Source: Rubrobacteraceae bacterium
GTDB taxonomy: Bacteria > Actinomycetota > Rubrobacteria > Rubrobacterales > Rubrobacteraceae
Assembly (NCBI GenBank): GCA_030448125.1
Contig: JAUJNO010000005.1
Location: 115,154 to 179,153 of the forward strand
Length of the DNA stretch: 64,000 nucleotides
Direction: 5' to 3'
A model generated the notes under the pieces. The model saw only the letters and a program-made list of their open reading frames with translations. It was not told where the DNA came from and searched no databases. The position numbers were made by a program, and so were the translations under genes. Positions within the stretch are counted from its first letter, which is position 1. Every line of letters begins with the position of its first letter. This document shows positions 41,016 to 50,092 of this stretch, piece after piece.

Positions 41016-41870
41016 ATGACAGTGTCCATGGACACTCCGACCAACCCTATAGCTCCGACGTCGCGGTGGATGGCGGCGGCGCGAGCCCGGGAGAGCGAGC
41101 GGGTGGATCGCCTGTTCGACGACCCGCTCGCCGCCGCACTGTCCGGCCCCGAGGGCTTCGCCTGGCTGGAGCACATGGAGTCAGCCGCACGCTCTGACAG
41201 CCCTGGCCTGTACCCCGTGATCCGCACCCGCTTCTTTGACGACTTCCTGCTGGACGCTTGTAGGAGATTGGGGGTGCGCCAGGTGGTTCTCGCGGCGGCC
41301 GGCCTGGACACCCGCGCCTTCCGCCTGAACTGGCCACCCCAGGTCTGTCTGTACGAGATGGACCTACCCGAGGTGCTGGACGCTAAAGAAGAGGTGATCG
41401 AGGCCGCCGGAGCAAGAGCAAGCTGCGAACGGCGCACGGTCAGAGTAGATCTAAGTCAGGAGACCTGGCCGGAGGCGCTACTCGACGCCGGCTACCAACC
41501 GGAGAGGCCGTCGGTCTGGCTCATAGAAGGTCTTCTCTTTTATCTGCCCAGAGCCGCCGTGCATGGACTCCTGGAGAAGGTGGGTGCGCTAACGGTGACC
41601 GGTAGCCTCCTCGGATTGGACGTGATGAACAGGGGGCTGTTCTTCTCCCCCGTGGCGTGGCCGATGCAGGCTGCCCTCGCCCGGCGCGGTGCACCGGGGC
41701 GGTTCGGGATGAACGATCCGGAGACGCTGATGGCCCGCCACGGCTGGGAGGCGGACGTGACCCAGCCCGGCGAGGAGGGTGCGAACTTCGGGCGGTGGCC
41801 CAGGCCGATGCTGCCCCGGGAGGTGCCGGGCCTACCGCGAAGCTTCCTGGTGAGGGCGCGCCGCTCGTGA
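41016..41870 (+). CDS. SAM-dependent methyltransferase, leucine carboxyl methyltransferase-like
   Basis: 284 aa, ATG 4 bp after the phaC-like stop. It starts TSRWMAAARARESERVDRLF and has RTRFFDDFLLDACRRLGVRQ, VVLAAAGLDTRAFRLNWP (SAM motif) and VWLIEGLLFYLP, the pattern of the actinobacterial PPM1-like family that includes polyketide O-methyltransferases. The substrate is unknown. Probably cotranscribed with the hydrolases on either side. Confidence 0.88.
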   Translation: MTVSMDTPTNPIAPTSRWMAAARARESERVDRLFDDPLAAALSGPEGFAWLEHMESAARSDSPGLYPVIRTRFFDDFLLDACRRLGVRQVVLAAAGLDTRAFRLNWPPQVCLYEMDLPEVLDAKEEVIEAAGARASCERRTVRVDLSQETWPEALLDAGYQPERPSVWLIEGLLFYLPRAAVHGLLEKVGALTVTGSLLGLDVMNRGLFFSPVAWPMQAALARRGAPGRFGMNDPETLMARHGWEADVTQPGEEGANFGRWPRPMLPREVPGLPRSFLVRARRS

Positions 41871-42010
41871 ACCATCGCGCAAGGGCTCCTGGAGAACTCG
41901 CTTCTCGCTGGGGTTGCGTTGGGAACGTCCGGAAGATCAACTACCGGGTAGAGAGAAACCCGGCTGGTAGAGGGGATTTGGAAAGATGAACGAACGGCGG
42001 GAGGTAACGC

Positions 42011-43102
42011 GTGGCTGATCCGGCCCTGCTTCGAGGAGTCGCCGCAGAGACCGTGGCCACTCCCCGGCTGAGAACGCACCTGTTGAGCGGCGGCACTGAA
42101 GGGGGAGAGCCGGTCTTCTTCGTCCACGGCAACGCCTCCTCCTCGCGCTTTTTCGAGGAGACTCTGGCGGCGCTGTCCGGCGAAGCCGGCTACTGGGGAC
42201 TCGCCCCCGACCTGAGAGGGTTCGGTGGCTCGGAGACGAAGCCATTGGACGCCACCCGGGGGCTTGGGGACTTCTCCGATGACCTCTACGCTCTGGCAGG
42301 CGTCTTAGGGCTGAGGGGCAGGAAGATCCACCTGGTCGGCTGGTCGGTGGGAGGCACGATAGCCGTGCGCTACGCCATGGACCATCCGGACGGGGTGGCC
42401 TCGCTGACCCTCGTAAACCCGATGTCCCCCTACGGGTTCGGGGGAACCAGGGACGCCTCCGGAATTCCGTGCTGGCCGGACTACGCTGGGTCCGGGGGAG
42501 GGACGACCAACCCCGAGTTCGTACGACGCCTGAGGGAAGGCGACCGTAGCGGGGAGGATCCGAACTCCCCCCGCAACGTAATGAACGCCTTCTACTTTAA
42601 ACCCCCTTTCAGGGCGCCGAAAGAGAGGGAGGAAGTTCTCCTCTCCTCCATGCTCTCCACGAAGGTGGCGGAAAAGAACTACCCGGGAGACACGGCCCTT
42701 TCCAGAAACTGGCCGAACGTGGCACCGGGCAAGGGAGGCATGAACAACGCCATCTCGCCAAAATACTGCAACCTCTCCGGCTTCGCCTCGGCGTTCGCCG
42801 GAATAGACCCGAAGCCCCCCGTGCTCTGGATCCGGGGCGCCGACGACGCGCTCGTCTCCGACACCTCGCTCCTGGACTTCGGCTTCCTCGGAAGACTGGG
42901 GGTGGTACCGGGGTGGCCGGGGGAGGAGGTGTACCCTCCGCAGCCGATGGTCTCCCAAATCCGAGCGGTCCTCGGGGAGTACGCCCTGAACGGAGGGAGC
43001 TACCGGGAAGAAGTGATCGGAGACTGCGGGCACTCGCCGCATGTCGAGAAGCCCGAGGAGTTCCAGCAGGCCCTCTTCGGCTTCCTCAAAGAGCACTCCT
43101 AA
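42011..43102 (+). CDS. Alpha/beta hydrolase
   Basis: 363 aa from a GTG at 42011. Oxyanion region VFFVHGNASSSRFF, nucleophile elbow LVGWSVGGTIAVRYA (Ser), acid at GADDALVSDTS and catalytic His in IGDCGHSPHVEKPEE. The long cap (residues about 150-250, SPYGFGGTRDASGIP and PPFRAPKEREEVL) is not one I can name. It follows the methyltransferase in the same direction with a 140-bp gap. Confidence 0.88.
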   Translation: MADPALLRGVAAETVATPRLRTHLLSGGTEGGEPVFFVHGNASSSRFFEETLAALSGEAGYWGLAPDLRGFGGSETKPLDATRGLGDFSDDLYALAGVLGLRGRKIHLVGWSVGGTIAVRYAMDHPDGVASLTLVNPMSPYGFGGTRDASGIPCWPDYAGSGGGTTNPEFVRRLREGDRSGEDPNSPRNVMNAFYFKPPFRAPKEREEVLLSSMLSTKVAEKNYPGDTALSRNWPNVAPGKGGMNNAISPKYCNLSGFASAFAGIDPKPPVLWIRGADDALVSDTSLLDFGFLGRLGVVPGWPGEEVYPPQPMVSQIRAVLGEYALNGGSYREEVIGDCGHSPHVEKPEEFQQALFGFLKEHS

Positions 43103-43380
43103 CCATACCCAACGAGAAGTGTCGTTAGTTCGGTATCTAGCGAAGATCTATAGTGGTCTAGATTCCACCGACCTCGGCGGAGACGCCGCGCCTGGCTCTG
43201 CGATGCGGTCGCGCCCTCGAAGAGCCCTCCGGCGATACTACGCTAAGCACCACCGACCCGCTACCGAATCCGGAAGTGTCACTGTAGGACTAATGTGTGT
43301 CTCACGAGGCTCGCCGCTCGTGGTGGCGGGAGCTCTTCGGGCTCTAGTGGTCCTTTGGAAGTAAGCTTGGAGGTCCTTCG
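43103..43380. other. Convergent intergenic region
   Basis: Lies between the hydrolase and the minus-strand lipid kinase. No coding frame, hairpin terminator or RNA gene is recognised. Confidence 0.4.
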
Positions 43381-44253
43381 CTACCTGATCACCCTTATTG
43401 CGGCCGGTTCGCTGCGGAAGGACATCGGAAGGCGGCCCCAGACCTCGCCGTCTATCTGTACCGGGACGTGTGTGTCCGGGGACGTAGCCAGGATCCCCTG
43501 CGACGGGAAGGATTTCATCGCGCGATCGAGGGGGCTCTTCGCCAGGATACGGGCCAGGATGTCGGGCCGCAGGAGAAGGTTCACCTTCTCGATGAGGACG
43601 ATTTCCAGCTTGCCGCTTCCCAGGGAAGCGTCTTCTGCCATCTCGAATTCTCCTCCATAATATTGGCCGTTGGCGACGACGGCAAACTGGGTTACGTAGG
43701 TCGTGTCTCCGTCCACGATGTGCAGAGTCGGCCGACGGTCCCGGAAGTACACCTTGAGCGCAGCGAGTGGGAAGGCAAGTGACTTGAGGTAGCGTTTGAG
43801 GCGCGGCGTCACCTCGCGGATGACGTTGGCGTCGAAGCCGATGCCGGCCATGCAGGTGAATCGCCGCTCCGTTCCCTCCTCGTCGGTCGCGACCCCGACG
43901 TCCATCCGCGAGCGGGTGCCGGTCAGGATCCTTTCGCAGGCATCCTCCGCCTTCAGCGGTAGCCCGAGTTCCCGCGCCAAGACGTTCGCCGTACCGAGCG
44001 GCAGAATACCCAACGTTGCGCCCTTCGAGAGGCCGTTTACGACCTCGTTCACCGTTCCATCGCCCCCAGCGGCGATGACGAGCTGATCGCCGGCCATAGC
44101 GGCGAGCTCCGTGGCGTGGTCCGGCCGCTCGGTGTTCAGAACCTCGATCTCCAGGCCGCCGGTGCGCAGGATTTCGGCGAAGCGCTCCAGGTAACCCTCG
44201 TCCCCAGCGCTTCCCGAATTAGGGTTGCCGATGATGACCGCTTCCATTGCCAT
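43381..44253 (-). CDS. Diacylglycerol kinase-family lipid kinase
   Basis: 290 aa. The catalytic domain shows IGNPNSGSAG, the glycine motif VIAAGGDGTVNEVVNGLSKG and LGILPLGTANVLARELGLPL; the C-terminal half has YYGGEFEMAEDASLGSGKLE and VQIDGEVWG. These match the DagK/YegS group that phosphorylates diacylglycerol or similar lipids at the membrane. It starts 2 bp after the methyltransferase-like gene, so the two are coupled. Confidence 0.92.
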   Translation of the reverse strand: MAMEAVIIGNPNSGSAGDEGYLERFAEILRTGGLEIEVLNTERPDHATELAAMAGDQLVIAAGGDGTVNEVVNGLSKGATLGILPLGTANVLARELGLPLKAEDACERILTGTRSRMDVGVATDEEGTERRFTCMAGIGFDANVIREVTPRLKRYLKSLAFPLAALKVYFRDRRPTLHIVDGDTTYVTQFAVVANGQYYGGEFEMAEDASLGSGKLEIVLIEKVNLLLRPDILARILAKSPLDRAMKSFPSQGILATSPDTHVPVQIDGEVWGRLPMSFRSEPAAIRVIR

Positions 44254-44255
44254 AC

Positions 44256-45149
44256 TTACAGTGCCGGCTCGAGTAGCGTCTGGATCGGAGTCTCCGCTTC
44301 ATCGGCGGGGCGGGAGAGGTAGAAGTCGGCGTGGTACCAGCCCTCGTCCTCCTTGCCGGCGGTGTCCACGCCCATCTTGGCAAGTTCCTCCAGGACGTAC
44401 TCTCGCTCCAGAGCGTCGGCGAAGCGGCGTTGGGTGAAGGTGTGGCCGGACAGCTTCTCAGTTGTAAGGCCGTACCCGGAGAGGACTTCGGAGACCTCCT
44501 CGTAAGAGACCCACCGCAGCGCGAAGGCAGCCACCCACGGGATCCGGCCCTCCGGACCATCTGTCATGCAGTCGAGCAACCGCCCGAAGGTGCGCTCGGT
44601 GATGTATCCTACACCGCCCGTCACGGTCAGTAGGTCCGCACCCGAGATGGCTTGCCCGAGCGTTTGCGTCGGCTCATTCTCTTCCAGGTTCTCGGCGAAG
44701 CCCGCGTCGAGGACGCCGGAGCGGATGCCGTAAGAGACCGCGTTGCTAGACACGTCGATGCCAACCACCTTGGGCGCCGCTCGTCTTATGCGTTCCTTGT
44801 AGAACGCAGCGTCGGCCCCCGCAAGCTCCTCGCTTGACGAACCGACTAGCTCCTCGGAGCCGTAGCGCGCGTAGAGGTCGTCGAGGGTCGTCTCGTGCTT
44901 GAGGAGGGTGGCGTTTATCCCATAGGAGCAGCAGACGTCAACGACGCCGGTCTGCCTCTCCCCATGCCCGTTATGCCCCTGCTCGCGCCGGGCCTCGATG
45001 AGCGAGGAGAAGACGCGCTGGCCATGCTGGGGGATACAGTAGTCGAATTGGCCCAAGGTTTTGAAATACTCTCTCGGGTCTTCGAGGCCGTAGACGAGCT
45101 CGAAGTTGGCCTTGCCGGACTTCTGGTGCAGTGCTTCGCGCTTACTCAT
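44256..45149 (-). CDS. Class I SAM methyltransferase-like protein
   Basis: 297 aa. The glycine motif is replaced by VVDVCCSYGINATLLKH; later PKVVGIDVSSNAVSYGIRSG and LLTVTGGVGYITERTF occupy the places of motifs II and IV. This looks like a divergent methyltransferase domain with a Cys-Cys in motif I. The substrate is unknown. It is the first gene of a pair with the lipid kinase, which hints at lipid or membrane modification. Confidence 0.7.
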   Translation of the reverse strand: MSKREALHQKSGKANFELVYGLEDPREYFKTLGQFDYCIPQHGQRVFSSLIEARREQGHNGHGERQTGVVDVCCSYGINATLLKHETTLDDLYARYGSEELVGSSSEELAGADAAFYKERIRRAAPKVVGIDVSSNAVSYGIRSGVLDAGFAENLEENEPTQTLGQAISGADLLTVTGGVGYITERTFGRLLDCMTDGPEGRIPWVAAFALRWVSYEEVSEVLSGYGLTTEKLSGHTFTQRRFADALEREYVLEELAKMGVDTAGKEDEGWYHADFYLSRPADEAETPIQTLLEPAL

Positions 45150-45336
45150 GGTTCAGGACCTCCCTAACTGGCGTACTGCGGCTTTCTACGCTTCCGGTTC
45201 GCAGCACCCGCAATTCATCGGTGCTTTCTACTTGCGTATTAGATCCCTGAGCTCCTCTTTGATCGCGACGAACCCTACCCGGATCAGAGGATGGACTCGA
45301 ACTTGAAGAGTCCCATCCTCACGTGCTCCTATGATG

Positions 45337-45639
45337 CTAGACGTCTACCACGGGGATTCCCGGGGGTGAGCCGGAGAACAGCCAAAGCATCAGGTTCAGA
45401 AGCACGGTCAAGCCCACGCTCAGCGCCACGCTGATCAGTATCCAGATCAAGCACCCTGTTCCCGAGCACCCTCTGCCACCCCCACCGAATACGATGATGC
45501 CCGACTCGTCGCGCCAAAGAGGATCTCCTTCCACGTCGGCATGTGGTCTTCGGCTATAGGGGTTATCTCGCTCTACTTGCTTGCCTTCGTTGCTCAAGAT
45601 TGACCTTCCTCTTGTCTTACCGCCCATCTTTGCACCCAC
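45337..45639 (-). CDS. Small single-helix membrane protein
   Basis: Up to 100 aa; the polar N-terminus (NPYSRRPHADVEGDPLWRDE) is followed by CLIWILISVALSVGLTVLLN and LMLWLFSG, a membrane helix. The protein at 49963 has the same helix pattern (CLFWLLVSVVLSVTLTVLVN), so they are a small paralogous family. The start could be either Met near the N-terminus. Confidence 0.6.
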   Translation of the reverse strand: MGAKMGGKTRGRSILSNEGKQVERDNPYSRRPHADVEGDPLWRDESGIIVFGGGGRGCSGTGCLIWILISVALSVGLTVLLNLMLWLFSGSPPGIPVVDV

Positions 45640-45808
45640 GTTACGGACAGCAAAGAAAGAGAGCCGGGGTCTTTAGAGGCCCCACCCCTTCATTACCGAC
45701 CCTATAACACTGTGGGGACGGCACCCCTAGCAGGGCAGTCGCCGCCCGTTTATCGACGCCTTTTCCACGCTTGAGGCCACGAGATTGCCGGTCGAAACCA
45801 GTCGAAGC

Positions 45809-46018
45809 TCAAGCGCGCACACGATGGTCTCGCGCGTATGTATACGCGGTGTAGGCCGCGATGACGTGGCATACCCAGCCGAGCAGGCCGCCCGTACCGA
45901 TCCAGAAGCCCGGCGTGATAATGAGCCACAGAATGCCGGCCAGGATGCGACCGTTATAGAGCTGTCCGACTCCAGGGATGATCGCACTCAGGACCGCCGC
46001 TAATGTAGGATCGCGCAT
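45809..46018 (-). CDS. Small TM2-like membrane protein
   Basis: 69 aa: PTLAAVLSAIIPGVGQLYNG then RILAGILWLIITPGFWIGTG and a second helix GLLGWVCHVIAAYTAYTYA. The P-G-x-G-Q-x-Y-N motif between two helices is typical of TM2 and related small proteins. Function unknown; it is part of the membrane-protein array at 45-50 kb. Confidence 0.75.
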   Translation of the reverse strand: MRDPTLAAVLSAIIPGVGQLYNGRILAGILWLIITPGFWIGTGGLLGWVCHVIAAYTAYTYARDHRVRA

Positions 46019-46060
46019 CGTTACTCCTTTATCTTGGTGTAGTAGTGCGTAAAAGTTCTG

Positions 46061-46180
46061 CTAAAGAAGCCCAGCAAAGGCCAACCCGGAGAGAAGCAGT
46101 ACTCCCAGCACGGGCAACAGGCACCCGACGGGTATGACCACACAACATCCTCGGCTCTCACCGCGCCTGCGACGAAACAT
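46061..46180 (-). CDS. Tiny membrane protein (39 aa)
   Basis: ATG at 46180 preceded by GGAGAGGAGAAGTCG, a strong ribosome site. It encodes MFRRRRGESRGCCVVIPVGC then LLPVLGVLLLSGLAFAGLL: a basic head and one hydrophobic helix. A truncated duplicate of the first 19 codons occurs at 47729 (MFRRRRGESRGCCVVIPIG). Confidence 0.6.
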   Translation of the reverse strand: MFRRRRGESRGCCVVIPVGCLLPVLGVLLLSGLAFAGLL

Positions 46181-46365
46181 CGACTTCTCCTCTCCGGGAG
46201 GGTTGTAGGCGGCTGACCGAGGAGGCCGCGCCCACAACCCTCTAGACTACCGGCTTTGCTGGTTGGTAAGGCTCTGGTTCTGGGCCTCTTGCTGAACCGT
46301 GCTCTGAGCTTTCTCGGCGACCCCTGAACCTTCTGCTGCGTCTCCTGGGCTTTCTCCTTTCCGAT
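46120..46365. repeat. Partial duplicate of the DUF3618 3' end and downstream sequence
   Basis: 46120-46365 matches 47670-47912 at roughly 90%, including the 5' part of the tiny membrane gene, the intergenic hairpin-like GGGAGGGTTGTAGGCGGC and the last 40 codons of the DUF3618 gene (read as QETQQKVQ- and TVQQ-like in mixed frames). The 46-kb copy breaks off in the DUF3618 sequence near 46365. Confidence 0.75.
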
Positions 46366-46426
46366 AGCTTAGTAAGGGGTAGCAGGCTCCCCTCCTGACA
46401 GAGCTCGGGCTTCACGGCGAGGTCCG

Positions 46427-46858
46427 TCACCGAACCCGGGGCCGGTGGGAGTTCGTGCGCGAGCGCCCGAAGAACCGGTCGAGGTAGCGGTCGGCGATCC
46501 AGGCCCCCAACCCGCCGCCGAGGATGCCGAGGAAGATATCGAAGAACGTGTCGGGCAGAGCGCGGTCTATGTGGACGCCCATCAGGTCCAGCAGTATCTC
46601 TATCCCCTCCCACGCCGTCGCTCCGACGAGGCCGATGACGCAACCCGTGATGACGGCGTGCCGCGGGGTGTTGAAGAACTCGTCGTCGCCCCCGCCCCGA
46701 TAGACGATCTCGGCCACGATCGCGACGAGCACGAGCGGCGTGAGTAGGTGGGCGACCTCGTCGTAGAGCGGCACGGGCTCGAAGAGGTTCCACGCGAACC
46801 CGGCCCCGTTCAAGAGCGTGCAGAAGACGACGAGCGTTACCACCCAGACGCGCGGCAC
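46427..46858 (-). CDS. Four-helix membrane protein (DUF2238-like)
   Basis: 143 aa from a GTG. Hydrophobic segments: VWVVTLVVFCTLLNGAGFAW, LLTPLVLVAIVAEIVYRG, AVITGCVIGLVGATAWEGIE and FFDIFLGILGGGLGAWIADR. The conserved-looking DEVAHLLTP and DTFFDIFLGILGG resemble YjdF/DUF2238 membrane proteins. Function unknown. Confidence 0.7.
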   Translation of the reverse strand: MPRVWVVTLVVFCTLLNGAGFAWNLFEPVPLYDEVAHLLTPLVLVAIVAEIVYRGGGDDEFFNTPRHAVITGCVIGLVGATAWEGIEILLDLMGVHIDRALPDTFFDIFLGILGGGLGAWIADRYLDRFFGRSRTNSHRPRVR

Positions 46859-46906
46859 CTTCCCTATCCCCCCGCTGAGCTACCGTCAGAAGCCACCGGA
46901 CCCACC

Positions 46907-47581
46907 CTACCGGGCGTGGGTGTGCGGCGGTACCGTGGGGCCTTCGGAGGGCTGTATCAGCACCCAGCCCGGACCCTCGAAGGAGATCTGGAAGGTCTCC
47001 CCCGAGTCCCGCCCCAGCATGGTCTTGAAGGAGACGTCCGACCTGACTCGGGTGCGGACCCCGCCGCTCCAGGCTACGGCCGAGTCGGGGTCGGCCGACG
47101 TGGGCGTCGTGCCCGTGTCCAGCAAGACCGGATCTCCCTGAGCGGTGACGGCCACCTGGCCCGTGCCCTGGAGGACCACGCTGAAGGCGCCGCCGGCGAG
47201 CCTACCTGCCCCCAAGAGGGGTTGGATGTCCCAATCGACGCCTTCTTCGAAGGCCAGGATGTTGTCGCCGTTGACCGTCATCTTCTCGTTCTGGAGGTTC
47301 AAGATCATTATCTTGCGGGCGTTGTGCGCAAGGAACACGTCCCCGGTCCCCGTGGCCACCATCAGGTCGACGCCCTCGCCGGTGAGGGCCTTCTTGAAGA
47401 AGCGCCCGAGGCCCCCGCCCTTGTGATCGAACCGCACCCCACCCTGATAGGCGACCATCGAGCCCAGCTTCGCTTGGACCGAGTCACCGTCCAGCCGAAC
47501 CTTCAGAAGCGAAGAGTTCTGCAGCGTGAACGTCCCTGTCGGGGCTACTTCCTCGAACTGGTTGAGATTCGTCTCGCTCAC
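46907..47581 (-). CDS. AIM24-family protein
   Basis: 224 aa from the second of two adjacent GTG codons (47581), behind AGGAGGTGGC; the frame is open upstream. AIM24 marks: LDGDSVQAKLGSMVAYQGGV, GVDLMVATGTGDVFLAHNAR, NGDNILAFEEGVDWDIQPLL and a late ERRDSGETFQISFEG-like stretch (GRDSGETFQISFEGPGWVLI). Bacterial members form beta-barrel trimers of unknown role; stress-linked operons are common. The 5' leader overlaps the truncated duplicate of the tiny membrane gene. Confidence 0.88.
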   Translation of the reverse strand: MSETNLNQFEEVAPTGTFTLQNSSLLKVRLDGDSVQAKLGSMVAYQGGVRFDHKGGGLGRFFKKALTGEGVDLMVATGTGDVFLAHNARKIMILNLQNEKMTVNGDNILAFEEGVDWDIQPLLGAGRLAGGAFSVVLQGTGQVAVTAQGDPVLLDTGTTPTSADPDSAVAWSGGVRTRVRSDVSFKTMLGRDSGETFQISFEGPGWVLIQPSEGPTVPPHTHAR

Positions 47582-47802
47582 CACGCCACCTCCTGGTCGT
47601 GAGTTGTCACGGGCACGTCGATGCTGGCGCCTTGTCGTCTCCGGCACATCGCTCTCTCCTCTCCTGAAGCCACCCGATGGGTATAACCACGCAACACCCT
47701 CGGCTCTCACCGCGCCTGCGACGAAACATCGACTTCTCCTCTCCGGGAGGGTTGTAGGCGGCTGACCGAGGAAGCCGCCCACAACCCTCTAAACTACCGG
47801 CT

Positions 47803-48837
47803 CTACTGGTCGGTAAGGCCCTGGTTCTGGGCCTCCTGCTGAACCGTGCTCTGAGCCTCCTCGGCGACCCGCTGAACCTTTTGCTGCGTCTCCTGGGCTT
47901 TCTCCTGTACCTTGTCCACGAGGTTGTCCCTGGTCTCGCCCATCACCTCGTGCTCCTTGGCGGTTTCGGGAACCGCCAGTCCCACTGCCGCTCCGACCCC
48001 GACGGCCAAGGTCCCCATGGTTAGGGGGTTCTCCCTCAGCATCCGCTCGAACCCGCTCTTGGCTCGTTTGGCCTGATATTGCGCCTGGTTAGCCAAGCGG
48101 CTCGCTTGGTCCTGCGTCTGGTCGGCGATCTGCCCCGCCTTGTCTTGAGCTTGGCTCGCGGTTTCTTCGATCTTGCTCTGGGCCTGCCCTACGACCTGTC
48201 CTGCCTTGTCTTGCGCCTGGCTCGCGGTTTCTCCAACCTTGTCCCTGGCTTGCCCTATAGCTTGGCCCGCCGAAGAACCGTCCGACCTCCGCTCCTCATT
48301 ATGGAGCGGGTAATCGTGGGTGGGAGCGTAGTCGTAAGCGGGAGGGTAGGCGTAGGCCCCGGCCCGGTAGCGCGCCTGGCCCGAGCTTCGCTTCCTGCCG
48401 CTCACGAACAGCCAGCCGAGGCCTATGCCGGTGAGGACCGCCGGCAAGGGATTCTCCTTGATGGTCTCCACGACGGCGGAGCCGGCCCCTGTGACCTTAC
48501 CCACCGTGGCCTCCCTGACCCTGTCTTTGGCCTGCTCTTTCAGGCTCTCTGGGGAGAGCCTCTCCTGGATGGCGTCGACGGTCTCGCTCATGTCGGCGCG
48601 GGTGTGCTCGATCTCGGCGCGGGTGCGCGCCATCTCGGCACGGGTGCGCTCGGCTTCGTCGACCACCGGCCCGCCTGCGGTGCTGGCGAGGGCGGGGTCT
48701 GAACCGGCTTCCGGCCTCATCCCTACGGGCCTCATTGCCGGATCCGTCAAAGGATCTGAGTTCCGGACCCCCTCGTCGAGAGGGTCGCGCCGATCCAGCG
48801 GGTCGCGTCGCCCTATCTCGTCTGGTCTTTCGCCCAT
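47803..48837 (-). CDS. DUF3618 protein with helical Ala/Gln repeats
   Basis: 344 aa from the ATG at 48837 (GGAGGACCAGCA upstream), overlapping the holin-like gene by 25 bp. The DUF3618 segment reads ARTRAEIEHTRADMSETVDA then IQERLSP; a helix PAVLTGIGLGWLFVSG follows. Residues 190-280 repeat an 11-14 residue unit (ASQAQDKAGQVVGQAQSKIE), and a second hydrophobic stretch is MGTLAVGVGAAVGLAVPE. A membrane-associated apolipoprotein-like helix protein is likely. Usual partner of the gene upstream. Confidence 0.9.
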   Translation of the reverse strand: MGERPDEIGRRDPLDRRDPLDEGVRNSDPLTDPAMRPVGMRPEAGSDPALASTAGGPVVDEAERTRAEMARTRAEIEHTRADMSETVDAIQERLSPESLKEQAKDRVREATVGKVTGAGSAVVETIKENPLPAVLTGIGLGWLFVSGRKRSSGQARYRAGAYAYPPAYDYAPTHDYPLHNEERRSDGSSAGQAIGQARDKVGETASQAQDKAGQVVGQAQSKIEETASQAQDKAGQIADQTQDQASRLANQAQYQAKRAKSGFERMLRENPLTMGTLAVGVGAAVGLAVPETAKEHEVMGETRDNLVDKVQEKAQETQQKVQRVAEEAQSTVQQEAQNQGLTDQ

Positions 48838-49205
48838 TGCTGGTCCTCCTTCATGGTCTCCATCGTCTGTCGGGGTGCCAGGTCTTCTCGCTTGAGGGCG
48901 TCGAGGCCCTTCTTTGCGAGGAAATAGCCTACTGCGGCCACTACAAGCCCGACCAAGAGGGCCGAGGCCCACAAGGGCATGGCGTCGTCGAGCAAGATGA
49001 TGACGCCGGCGAGGATTGCCAGCAGCCCCGCGTAGGCCACGGCGGCGCCTGCGGCCAGGACTCCAACGTGCCTCCCGGCTCGGGAGACCTTCTGGCTCAT
49101 CTCGGTCTTGGCCAGGCTCACCTCCTGGCGCACCAGCGTGGAGGTCTCCCGCGCTAGTTCCGAGAAGAGCTCGCCGAGCGAGCGATTGTCGCTACTCTGC
49201 ATCAC
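48813..49205 (-). CDS. Phage-holin superfamily (DUF1469-type) membrane protein
   Basis: 130 aa. An amphipathic N-terminus (LGELFSELARETSTLVRQEV, SLAKTEM) precedes two helices (VGVLAAGAAVAYAGLLAILA, ASALLVGLVVAAVGYFLAKK). This is the actinobacterial PspA-neighbour/DUF1469 form, found with DUF3618 in cellular genomes and not a sign of prophage. The start overlaps the stop of the upstream gene (TGATG). Confidence 0.9.
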   Translation of the reverse strand: MMQSSDNRSLGELFSELARETSTLVRQEVSLAKTEMSQKVSRAGRHVGVLAAGAAVAYAGLLAILAGVIILLDDAMPLWASALLVGLVVAAVGYFLAKKGLDALKREDLAPRQTMETMKEDQQWAKDQTR

Positions 49206-49876
49206 TCCCCCCGTCCGTGCCTGTCGCTCGGGGATTGTCCCGCTGTCGGCATGGGCATAGCCGTCGGGGACTCTCTCTCGGTTATGTCAGGAGGAAGGGC
49301 CGTAGCGGGTTCCCCGGTTCCGTAGGTTACCGCCGCCCCGCTGGTCGCGGTGGGGATTGCGCCGGAGCCTTCCCCCGCGGAAGGTCCTCTCTGCGCAGAG
49401 CTCTTGAGGAACCGGGTGCCGAGGAACCCCAACACGGCCGCGCCGCCCAGGAAAAGGGACGGCCTGCGGCGGGCGAAGCCCCGCGCCTCGTCCGCGATCT
49501 GGTCCACTTCCGTTTCGCGCAGGTACCCGGAGAACCGCTCGACCTGGCCCGCGGCTCCGTCGGTGTACTGGGCGATTGACCCTTGACCCTGCTTGCGCAG
49601 CTGCTCGGCGGTCTCCCTGAGCGCCATCTGCACGGGCGTAATCCTCTGGGCGGCCTGGTGCTTCTGGGTCGCTAGCTGGGACTTGACCTGCTCGCCGCCC
49701 CGGTTCGCCAGCTCACCCGCCTGCTGACGGGCCTGATGGGCGAACTGCTGCGTCTGTTGCTTCGCCTGCTCCGTCGCCTGGCCGCCCCTACTGTTGCTCC
49801 CGGTCTGTCCGGGCGTGCCGCTGAAATGTTGTTCCACGGCTTTCTCCTTTCCGATCGCCTTCTGCTCGCCTGCCAC
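49202..49876 (-). CDS. Gln-rich helical protein with one membrane helix, first gene of the DUF1469-DUF3618 operon
   Basis: 224 aa from a GTG. The first 80 residues are rich in Gln and Ala (TEQAKQQTQQFAHQARQQAG), followed by LRETAEQLRKQGQGSIAQYT and a helix RPSLFLGGAAVLGFLGTRFL; the tail is Pro/Thr/Ser-rich. It precedes the holin-like gene with overlapping codons, the common arrangement of this envelope operon. Function unknown. Confidence 0.85.
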   Translation of the reverse strand: MAGEQKAIGKEKAVEQHFSGTPGQTGSNSRGGQATEQAKQQTQQFAHQARQQAGELANRGGEQVKSQLATQKHQAAQRITPVQMALRETAEQLRKQGQGSIAQYTDGAAGQVERFSGYLRETEVDQIADEARGFARRRPSLFLGGAAVLGFLGTRFLKSSAQRGPSAGEGSGAIPTATSGAAVTYGTGEPATALPPDITERESPTAMPMPTAGQSPSDRHGRGE

Positions 49877-49962
49877 TACCTGAACGGGTCCTCAAAATAG
49901 CTCTCAAAGCCGGCTCGAACTCATGCATACTTGGTGAGCGCCTGGTTCAACTCCTCTCCGGA

Positions 49963-50061
49963 TCAGAACGCATACAGAACAAGGTTCACCAGGACGGTCA
50001 AGGTTACGCTCAAGACCACGCTGACCAGCAGCCAGAACAAACATCCTCCGCGAACACGCAA
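49963..50061 (-). CDS. Tiny membrane protein (32 aa), paralogue of the 45-kb protein
   Basis: Reads RVRGGCLFWLLVSVVLSVTL then TVLVNLVLYAF from a possible TTG at 50061; the frame is open further upstream without a better start. The helix matches CLIWILISVALSVGLTVLLN at 45.4 kb. The start is uncertain. Confidence 0.45.
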   Translation of the reverse strand: MRVRGGCLFWLLVSVVLSVTLTVLVNLVLYAF

Positions 50062-50092
50062 CTTGGCGACCCGCCTCTCCTCGCCGGGTGTA

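Noticed and set aside
48813..49205. Prophage, suggested by a holin-family protein
   Set aside because: The protein is the DUF1469-type cellular membrane protein found with DUF3618; no phage structural, replication or lysis gene is nearby.
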